NCBI RefSeq assembly: GCF_003696215.1
Contig: NZ_RFFG01000045.1
Coordinates: forward strand, 1 to 64,000
DNA from: Actinomadura harenae
Lineage (GTDB): Bacteria; Actinomycetota; Actinomycetes; Streptosporangiales; Streptosporangiaceae
DNA length: 64,000 bases
Direction: 5' to 3'
The position numbers and the translations under genes are program-made. Numbering within the stretch: position 1 is the stretch's first letter; every line of letters begins with the position of its first letter. The notes under the pieces were generated by a model. It saw only the letters and a list, made by a program, of their open reading frames with translations, was not told the origin of the DNA and ran no database searches. Shown here in pieces: positions 58,241-64,000 of this stretch.

Positions 58241-59485
58241 ATGCCCTCTGAGACCGGCACGATCGACCTGCCCGCCATCGACGTCATCGACCCCGGCGTG
58301 TACGAGTCGGGCGGCATCCCGCACGAGCGCTTCCGGTGGCTGCGCGACCACGATCCGGTGCACTGGCACGCCGACCCGAACCCGGCGGTGGCCGGGTTCT
58401 GGGCCGTGACGCGGCACGAGGACGTCACGTGGGTGTCGCGCCACCCCGAGCTGTTCTCCTCGCACACCCGGACGGCGATGTTCGAGGAGTTCACCGACGA
58501 CGAGATCGCCCTGTACGGGCAGATGATGCTGTTCCAGGACCCGCCGGACCACACCCGGCTGCGGTCCATGGTGAACAAGGGCTTCACGCCCCGGATGATC
58601 AAGAAGCTCGAGGGCCACATCCGGGACATCTGCAACGACCTGATCGACGCGGCCGCGCCGCTCGGCGAGTGCGACTTCGTCGAGAGGTTCGCCGCGCCGC
58701 TGCCGCTGGCGACGATCTGCGAGATCCTCGGCGCGCGGCCGGAGGACCGGGAGAAGGTCTTCCACTGGTCGAACACGCTGGTCGCGTTCAACGACCCGGA
58801 GTTCATCGGGGACAAGACCGAGTCGATCGCGTGCGCGGCCGAGTTCATGGACTGGGCGGCCGGGCTGCGGGAGCGGCGGCTGCGGGAGCCCGGCGACGAC
58901 ATCGCGACCAAGCTCGTCCAGCCGGACGCGGACGGCGGCACGCTGACGGTCGAGGAGTTCCAGCTGTTCGTCCTCATGCTGTCGATCGCGGGCAACGAGA
59001 CCACGCGGACGGCGACGGCGGGCGGCATGCAGGCGCTGTTCGAGCACCCCGACCAGTGGGAGCGGCTGAAGGCGGACCCGGCGCTGCTGCCCACGGCGGT
59101 CGAGGAGATCGTCCGGTGGGTGAGCCCGATCAACCAGTTCCGGCGGACGGCGACGCAGGACACCGAGCTCGGCGGCACGCGGATCCGCGCCGGGGACAAG
59201 GTCGTCCTGTTCTACGGGTCGGCGAACCGGGACGAGCGGGTGTTCGAGGACCCGTTCCGCTTCGACATCGCCCGCGACCCGAACCCGCAGCTCGGGTTCG
59301 GCGGCGGCGGCCCGCACTTCTGCCTCGGGACGCACCTGGCCCGGATGAACCTGCGGATGGTCTTCGGGACGATCGCGGCCCGGATGCCGGACATCCGCCC
59401 GGCGGGCCCGGCGCGCCGGCTGCGGTCCAACTTCGTCAACGGGATCAAGGACATGCCCGTCCGGTTCACGCCGTCGGGCCGTTGA
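58241..59485 (+). CDS. Cytochrome P450, sterol CYP124/125/142-like
   Basis: A 414-residue P450. DPPDHTRLRSMVNKGFTPRMIKKLE, VFHWSNTLVAFNDPEF, I-helix SIAGNETTRTATAGGM, EEIVRWVSPINQFRRTATQ and the heme loop FGGGGPHFCLGTHLARMNLRM are shared with actinobacterial sterol hydroxylases of the CYP124/125/142 group, which oxidise the terminal side-chain carbon. With the FadA5-like gene upstream and the KstR box, sterol 26(27)-hydroxylation is the likely role. GAAGGA is seven bases before the ATG at 58241. Confidence 0.88.
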   Translation: MPSETGTIDLPAIDVIDPGVYESGGIPHERFRWLRDHDPVHWHADPNPAVAGFWAVTRHEDVTWVSRHPELFSSHTRTAMFEEFTDDEIALYGQMMLFQDPPDHTRLRSMVNKGFTPRMIKKLEGHIRDICNDLIDAAAPLGECDFVERFAAPLPLATICEILGARPEDREKVFHWSNTLVAFNDPEFIGDKTESIACAAEFMDWAAGLRERRLREPGDDIATKLVQPDADGGTLTVEEFQLFVLMLSIAGNETTRTATAGGMQALFEHPDQWERLKADPALLPTAVEEIVRWVSPINQFRRTATQDTELGGTRIRAGDKVVLFYGSANRDERVFEDPFRFDIARDPNPQLGFGGGGPHFCLGTHLARMNLRMVFGTIAARMPDIRPAGPARRLRSNFVNGIKDMPVRFTPSGR

Positions 59486-59522
59486 GGCACCCCCGGCGAC
59501 CGCCGAAACCGAGCGAGATTCG

Positions 59523-59559
59523 GGCAGGGACGGGCGAACCCTGCGGACCCGTCCCTGCC
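59523..59559 (+). terminator. Terminator after the P450, 12-bp stem
   Basis: GGCAGGGACGGG (59523-59534) pairs with CCCGTCCCTGCC (59548-59559) around 13 bases. Confidence 0.7.
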
Positions 59560-59734
59560 TGGCCGTTCATGTGCTTTTCGAAACACTTTTGGACACAGTG
59601 CCCAATATTGAACTCTCCGGTAACGTGCGGAAGCTAAGGTCTAGTTCAGGACGACAGGCGTTCGAGATGCCGGTGCGGCAGACGGCCCCGGCGTCCACCC
59701 GACGGACAGGAGTGGCGCGTGGGCTGGGGCGGTC

Positions 59735-61027
59735 GTGACTGAGGCGGGGGCGGGGGCCGGGGAGCGGCCGCTGCGCGTGGCGCTGCTGTCCTACCGGAGC
59801 AAACCGCACTGCGGCGGCCAGGGCGTCTATCTGCGGCACCTGAGCCGGGAGCTGGTCGACCTCGGGCACTCGGTCGACATCCTGTCCGGCCAGCCCTACC
59901 CCGAGCTCGACCGCGACGAGATCGCCCTCTCCAAGATCCCCAGCCTGGACCTGTACCGGGACGAGGACCCGTTCCGCACCCCGGCGCGCGAGGAGTTCCG
60001 CGACTGGGTGGACGTGCTGGAGTTCGCGCACATGCGCACCGGCGGGTTCCCCGAGCCCCTGACCTTCAGCATCCGCGTGCTCCGCGAGCTCCGGCGCCGC
60101 CGCCGCGAGTTCGACGTCGCGCACGACAACCAGGTCCTCGGCCTCGGCAACCTCGGCATCACCCGCCTCGGCCTGCCGCTCGTCACGAGCATCCACCACC
60201 CCATCAGCGTCGACCGGCAGATCGAGCTGGACGCCGCCGAGGACTGGAAAGCCAAGCTCGGCAAGCGCCGCTGGTACGGGTTCGTGACCATGCAGTCGCA
60301 GGTCGCGCGGCGCATCGGCACCGTCCTCACGGTGTCGGAGTCGTCCAAGATCGACATCGTCCGGGACTTCAAGGTCGACCCGCGCGACATCGAGATCCTG
60401 CCGCTCGGCGTGGACACCTCGGTCTTCCACCCGCGCGGCCCGCTCACCGAGCGCGTCCCCGGCCGGATCGTCGCCATGGCCAGCGCGGACGCCCCGATCA
60501 AGGGCGTCGACGTGCTGCTGCGCGCGGTCGCCAAGCTCGCCACCGAGCGGGACGTCCACGTCGTCGTCGTGTCCCGCCCCACCAAGGACGGCCCGACCGA
60601 GCGGCTCGTCAAGGAGCTCGCGCTCGGCGACCGGGTCCGGTTCGTGTCCGGGATCAGCGACGACGAGCTCGGCGACCTGCTGGCGTCCGCCGAGATCGCC
60701 GTCGTCCCGTCCCGCTACGAGGGCTTCTCGCTGCCCGCCGTCGAGCACATGGCGTCCGGCACCCCGCTGGTCGCCAGCCGCGCGGGCGCGCTGCCCGAGG
60801 TGGTGGGCGACGCCGGGATCCTGGTCGAGCCCGGCGACGTCGAGGAACTCGCGGCCGTCCTGCGCCGCCTGCACGACTCCCCCGAGGAGCGGGCGAGGTG
60901 GAGCGAGGCGGGACTCGCCCGGGTGCGCGAGCGGTTCGCGTGGCGGGCGGTGGCGCAGGCCACCGTCGCCCACTACCGCGAGGCGATCACCCAGCACGAG
61001 TACCTGCGGAAGGCCGCGCGGAAGTAG
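59735..61027 (+). CDS. Family 4 glycosyltransferase
   Basis: A 430-residue GT-B enzyme. N-domain LRVALLSYRSKPHCGGQGVYLRHLSRELVDLGHSVDIL (GGQGVY nucleotide-sugar entry), C-domain ILPLGVDTSVFHP, IKGVDVLLRAV and the EGFSLPAVEHMASGTPLVAS block with the E-x7-E pattern. GTG at 59735. It leads a four-gene cluster (GT4, methyltransferase, alpha-toroid protein, then a divergent class I methyltransferase) that seems conserved in actinomycetes. The acceptor is unknown; a lipid- or polyprenyl-linked glycan is one possibility. Confidence 0.9.
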   Translation: MTEAGAGAGERPLRVALLSYRSKPHCGGQGVYLRHLSRELVDLGHSVDILSGQPYPELDRDEIALSKIPSLDLYRDEDPFRTPAREEFRDWVDVLEFAHMRTGGFPEPLTFSIRVLRELRRRRREFDVAHDNQVLGLGNLGITRLGLPLVTSIHHPISVDRQIELDAAEDWKAKLGKRRWYGFVTMQSQVARRIGTVLTVSESSKIDIVRDFKVDPRDIEILPLGVDTSVFHPRGPLTERVPGRIVAMASADAPIKGVDVLLRAVAKLATERDVHVVVVSRPTKDGPTERLVKELALGDRVRFVSGISDDELGDLLASAEIAVVPSRYEGFSLPAVEHMASGTPLVASRAGALPEVVGDAGILVEPGDVEELAAVLRRLHDSPEERARWSEAGLARVRERFAWRAVAQATVAHYREAITQHEYLRKAARK

Positions 61028-61139
61028 CGGCGGCCCACGCGGCGGCGACGCCTGAGGCCCGGCCCATGCCGGCCGCCGCGCGGGTACGGAGGTGGGACCG
61101 CTCCCCTCGGGAGGTCCCCAGTACGGAAGGAGCACGACC

Positions 61140-61907
61140 CTGCTGACCGTGGATTTCGAGCGGTTCCGCGTCACCCCCGGAGAGCGCGTCCTCGACATGG
61201 GGTGCGGCGCCGGACGGCATGCCTTCGAGCTGTACCGCAGGGGTGCGCACGTCGTGGCCTTCGACCTCGACGCCGACGAGCTGGCGGGCGTCGAGACGAT
61301 GTTCGGCGCGATGCGCCTGGAGGGCGAGGTCTCCGAGGACGCGTCCGCCGAGACCGTCCAGGGCGACGCGCTGACCATGCCCTTCCCCGACGACCACTTC
61401 GACAAGATCGTGGCGTCCGAGGTGCTGGAGCACATCCCCGACGACATGCGGGCGATGCGCGAGCTGCTGCGGGTGCTCAAGCCCGGCGGGCAGCTCGCCG
61501 TGACCGTCCCGTCCTGGCTGCCCGAGCGGCTGTGCTGGGCGCTGTCGGAGGACTACCACACCGCACCCGGCGGCCACGTGCGCATCTACACGCGCGCCGA
61601 GCTGGAGGCCAAGCTCAAGTCCACCGGCTTCCGGGTGGACGGCCACCACCACGCGCACGGCCTGCACGCCCCGTACTGGTGGATCAAGTGCGCGGTCGGC
61701 GTGAACAACGACGGCAACCCGCTGGCCAAGGCCTACCACCAGGTGCTCGTCTGGGACATCATGAAGCGCCCGCTCGCCACCCGGCTCGCCGAGAAGGCGC
61801 TGAACCCGGTCATCGGCAAGAGCGTCGTCGTCTACGTCACCAAGCCCTCGCAGCCCTCGCAGCCCGCCGAGAAGCCGGCGGACCGGGAGACCGCGGATGC
61901 GGTCTGA
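61140..61907 (+). CDS. Class I SAM methyltransferase with a probable CTG start
   Basis: A 255-residue methyltransferase: RVLDMGCGAGRHAFELYRRGAHVVAFDLDADEL (SAM site), DALTMPFPDDHFDKIVASEVLEHIPDDMRAMRELLRVLKPGG and CWALSEDYHTAPGGHVRIYTRAELEAKL. GGAAGGAG is seven bases before CTG at 61140, which gives a (C)TG-L-T-V-D-F start that fits this family; the next in-frame GTG (61149) is 16 bases away from that SD and an upstream GTG at 61092 has no proper SD. The stop overlaps the next gene by 11 bases. It follows the GT4 gene and probably modifies the same product. Confidence 0.85.
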   Translation: MLTVDFERFRVTPGERVLDMGCGAGRHAFELYRRGAHVVAFDLDADELAGVETMFGAMRLEGEVSEDASAETVQGDALTMPFPDDHFDKIVASEVLEHIPDDMRAMRELLRVLKPGGQLAVTVPSWLPERLCWALSEDYHTAPGGHVRIYTRAELEAKLKSTGFRVDGHHHAHGLHAPYWWIKCAVGVNNDGNPLAKAYHQVLVWDIMKRPLATRLAEKALNPVIGKSVVVYVTKPSQPSQPAEKPADRETADAV

Positions 61908-63033
61908 GGTCCCGGCGCCGTCCGTCGACGGCGTCGTGACCTCGGCCGACATGGTCGCGACCGCCCGGAGCATCGCCCGCCAGCAGGAGCCGTCCGGGGC
62001 GATCCCCTGGTTCTCCCCGGTGGAGGGCGTGCCCGGCCACGTGGACGCCTGGAACCACGTCGAGGCCGCGATGGCGCTGACCGTCGCGGGCCTCGGCGAC
62101 GAGGCCCGGCGCGCGTACGCGTGGCTGGCGTCCGTCCAGCGCCCGGACGGGTCGTGGCCCGCCAAGTGGGTGCTCGGCGAGGTCACCGAGCCGGGCGGCG
62201 AGTCCAACCACGCGGCCTACGTCGCGGTCGGCGTCTGGCACGAGCTGCTGGTCACCGGGGACGAGGCGTTCGCCCGCGCGATGTGGCCGACGGTGCGCCG
62301 CGCGATCGACTTCACCCTCGGCCTGCGCACCCGGCGCGGCGAGATCACGTGGATCCGGCACGAGGACGGCTCGGTCGCGGACGAGGCGCTGCTGACCGGC
62401 TGCTCGTCGGTCTACCAGTCGCTGCGCTGCGCCGTCGCGCTCGCCGAGCGCCTCGGCGAGCCGCAGCCGGAGTGGGAGCTGGCCGCCGACCAGCTCGGGC
62501 ACGTCGTCGCCGTCCACCCGGAGGCGTTCGCCGACAAGTCCCGCTGGTCGATGGACTGGTACTACCCCGTCCTGGCGGGCCCGGTCCGGGGCGACGCCGC
62601 GGCCGAGCGCCTCGCCGCGCAGTGGGACGCCTTCGTCGTGGACGGCCTGGGCTGCCGCTGCGTGTCCGACCAGCCGTGGGTCACCGCGGCCGAGTCGTGC
62701 GAGCTGGTCATGGCCCTGGACGCCGCGGGCGACCGCGACCGCGCCGTGGAGCTGTTCGCGACCGTCCAGCACCTGCGGCACGAGGACGGCTCGTACTGGA
62801 CGGGCTGGCAGTTCGAGAACCGGCGCCACTTCCCGGGGGACCGCTCGACCTACACGGCCGCCGCGGTCGTCCTGGCCGCCGACGTCCTCGCGGACGCGTC
62901 GCCCGGCGCCCGGCTGTTCAAGGAGATCGCGGGACGCCCGCTGGGGCCGTCCGCGCCGTCCGACCCGGCGGCGTGCGGCTGCGCGGCGCTCGTGCCGCGG
63001 CAGCTCGCCAACCCCGTCCGCACCCGCCGCTGA
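61897..63033 (+). CDS. Alpha-toroid (prenyltransferase/squalene cyclase-like) protein
   Basis: A 378-residue protein with repeated helix pairs of an (alpha/alpha)6 barrel: GAIPWFSPVEGVPGHVDAWNHVEAAMALTVAG, LASVQRPDGSWPAKW, SNHAAYVAVGVWHELLVTGD, SSVYQSLRCAVALAERLG, PWVTAAESCELVMALDAAGD and EDGSYWTGWQFEN. QxxDGSW/Y motifs are QW-like, as in the prenyltransferase/squalene oxidase repeat. The catalytic DXDD of squalene-hopene cyclases is absent, so it is more likely a glycan or protein-prenyl-type enzyme or scaffold. ATG at 61897 overlaps the methyltransferase end. Confidence 0.8.
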   Translation: MRSEVPAPSVDGVVTSADMVATARSIARQQEPSGAIPWFSPVEGVPGHVDAWNHVEAAMALTVAGLGDEARRAYAWLASVQRPDGSWPAKWVLGEVTEPGGESNHAAYVAVGVWHELLVTGDEAFARAMWPTVRRAIDFTLGLRTRRGEITWIRHEDGSVADEALLTGCSSVYQSLRCAVALAERLGEPQPEWELAADQLGHVVAVHPEAFADKSRWSMDWYYPVLAGPVRGDAAAERLAAQWDAFVVDGLGCRCVSDQPWVTAAESCELVMALDAAGDRDRAVELFATVQHLRHEDGSYWTGWQFENRRHFPGDRSTYTAAAVVLAADVLADASPGARLFKEIAGRPLGPSAPSDPAACGCAALVPRQLANPVRTRR

Positions 63034-63068
63034 CGGCGCCGGGCCCGGGGCACCTGCTCCGCGGCGAC

Positions 63069-63082
63069 TAGAACCCGTTACA
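63069..63082. promoter_or_regulatory. KstR-motif match in a convergent gap
   Basis: TAGAACCCGTTACA matches TnnAACnnGTTnnA at every fixed position but lies between two convergent gene ends and overlaps the left arm of the hairpin at 63080. It could be a chance match or a binding site in a terminator. Confidence 0.35.
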
Positions 63083-63124
63083 GCGAAGGCTCCCGTGCGC
63101 CGCGCGCACGGGAGCCTTCGCTGT
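63080..63124. terminator. Very strong bidirectional terminator, 21-bp perfect stem
   Basis: The 21 bases at 63080-63100 pair perfectly with 63104-63124 around CGC, between the alpha-toroid gene and the end of the minus-strand methyltransferase gene. Confidence 0.92.
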
Positions 63125-63156
63125 GAGAACGGCCATGGGAACGGCCGTGAGGACGG

Positions 63157-63924
63157 TCAGGAGACGCGCTCCAGGACGCGCAGCGAGCCGACGACGCGGC
63201 GCTCCTCGAAGTCGCCGGACTCCAGGGCCCGCAGGTACACGTGGTACGGGGCCTGGCCGCCGTCCGCGGGGTCGGGGAACACGTCGTGGATCACCAGCGC
63301 GCCGCCGGGCGCGACGTGGTGGGCCCAGTCGGTGTAGTCGGCCTGGGCGAGGTCCTCGGCGTGGCCGCCGTCGATGAACAGCAGCGCGAGCGGGGCGTGC
63401 CAGAACGCCGCGACGGTCCGGGACGTCCCGACGACGGCGACGACGACGTCCTCCAGGCCCGCGGCGGAGATCGTCTTCCGGAAGGACGGCATCGTGTCCA
63501 TCCGCCCGGTGCACGGGTCGACCAGGGACGGGTCGTGGTACTCCCAGCCCGCCTGGTTCTCCTCCGAGCCGTGGTGGTGGTCCACGGTGACGACGGTCGA
63601 GCCGGTCAGCCGGGCGGCCGCGCCGACGTAGACGGCCGACTTGCCGCAGTACGAGCCGATCTCCAGCAGCGGGGCGTCCGCGCCGAACCTCGCGCCGTAG
63701 GCGTGCGCGGTCTCGTACAGGGCGCGGCCCTCGTCGTCCGGCATGAACCCCTTGGCCCCGCGGGCGATCCGCAGCAGGTCGGCGGGCATGTCCGGAACGT
63801 CGGCCGGCACGCCGTCCGGCGCGTCGGTGGATGCGCCGGTGGGCGCGTCGGCGGGCGGCTCGGCCGGGGTGGCGGCCAAGGTGATGGTCGTCCCCGCGGG
63901 GGTGGACGCCGTTGAGTCGCTCAT
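63157..63924 (-). CDS. Class I SAM methyltransferase (Methyltransf_24 / TylF-like)
   Basis: A 255-residue protein. After an Ala/Pro/Asp-rich N-terminus of about 45 residues, the SAM site is LLEIGSYCGKSAVYVGAAARLTGSTVVTVDHHHGSEE, followed by LFIDGGHAEDLAQADYTDWAHHVAPGGALVIHDVF with the metal-binding Asp pattern of the TylF/macrocin O-methyltransferase group. It is convergent to the alpha-toroid gene and has a perfect KstR-type box 55 bases upstream of its ATG at 63924. An O-methylation on a glycan or lipid is the likely chemistry; target unknown. Confidence 0.87.
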   Translation of the reverse strand: MSDSTASTPAGTTITLAATPAEPPADAPTGASTDAPDGVPADVPDMPADLLRIARGAKGFMPDDEGRALYETAHAYGARFGADAPLLEIGSYCGKSAVYVGAAARLTGSTVVTVDHHHGSEENQAGWEYHDPSLVDPCTGRMDTMPSFRKTISAAGLEDVVVAVVGTSRTVAAFWHAPLALLFIDGGHAEDLAQADYTDWAHHVAPGGALVIHDVFPDPADGGQAPYHVYLRALESGDFEERRVVGSLRVLERVS

Positions 63925-63978
63925 AGATCTCCTCCGCCGCGCACTGTATCCGGTCCGCCGGGTCTTGTGGGACCAGAC

Positions 63979-63992
63979 TGTAACGTGTTCTA
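63979..63992 (-). promoter_or_regulatory. Perfect KstR-type operator upstream of the TylF-like methyltransferase
   Basis: TGTAACGTGTTCTA (minus strand TAGAACACGTTACA) matches TnnAACnnGTTnnA. The minus-strand context TAGAACACGTTACAGTCT equals the FadA5 box at 55700. It is the last feature visible before the window edge; another gene may lie to the right. Confidence 0.8.
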
Positions 63993-64000
63993 CTTTCCGC

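Noticed and set aside
1..64000. tRNA, rRNA, riboswitch or insertion sequence
   Set aside because: No cloverleaf-like sequence, rRNA fragment, transposase frame or terminal inverted repeats with target duplications were recognised by eye; a covariance search would be needed to exclude small RNAs.

Overview
The window is very GC-rich DNA from an actinomycete. GTG starts are frequent, coding strands carry G or C at almost every third position, and stop/start overlaps of the ATGA, GTGA or TGATG type are common. DUF397/XRE gene pairs, a PucR regulator, a CU044_5270-type protein and an igr-like steroid operon all point to Actinobacteria. A Thermomonosporaceae/Actinomadura-like soil organism is my best guess, but that is inference. 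The window is chromosomal in character, with no tRNA, rRNA, CRISPR array or insertion sequence seen. No stretch longer than 300 bases lacks a gene; the longest gap (57951-58240) holds three inverted repeats.

Left part (1-12.5 kb): the Pro/Thr-rich tail of a probable penicillin-binding protein, a rhomboid-like membrane protein, a divergent TetR/MFS efflux pair, then a five-gene minus-strand operon (fadD17-, chsE1-, chsE2-like, a chsH2-chsH1 fusion, ltp2-like) that should remove the last propionyl side-chain unit of a sterol. It is divergent from a KstR-like TetR gene, and two KstR-type boxes lie between them. Then an ECF sigma/CU044_5270 pair. At 12.6-15.1 kb are a DUF397-like gene, a WXG100-like/proline-rich pair and an AhpD-family gene.

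15.2-27.2 kb is an unbroken ten-gene minus-strand purine-catabolism operon (OHCU decarboxylase, HIU hydrolase, urate oxidase, three-subunit xanthine dehydrogenase, 8-oxoguanine-deaminase-like amidohydrolase, glycerate kinase, allantoinase, allantoicase), divergent from a PucR regulator.

27.2-31.5 kb is an accessory stretch: APH-like kinase, two DUF397 genes, an XRE/DUF5753 regulator with an apparent N-terminal frameshift, and four tightly packed small genes. 31.5-36.7 kb looks like amine or GABA catabolism (APC permease, aldehyde dehydrogenase, FAD amine oxidase, Lrp regulator). 36.8-47.3 kb is mixed: a repeat-bearing membrane protein, a RloA/RloB (AbiL-like) defence pair, a DUF574 methyltransferase, a P450, an orphan ATP synthase subunit a under a TetR gene, a pentapeptide-repeat protein, a TetR/SDR pair with a striking operator, and a GNAT protein.

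47.3-54.7 kb is a candidate beta-lactone-type natural-product cluster (OleA-, OleC- and OleD-like enzymes, a GT2, two P450s, a MerR regulator) with no OleB. 54.7-64 kb returns to sterol genes (FadA5-like thiolase behind a perfect KstR box, MBL hydrolase, sterol-type P450) and then a GT4 / methyltransferase / alpha-toroid / class I methyltransferase cluster whose last gene also has a perfect KstR-type box upstream. The KstR boxes suggest that the two ends of the window share one regulon.
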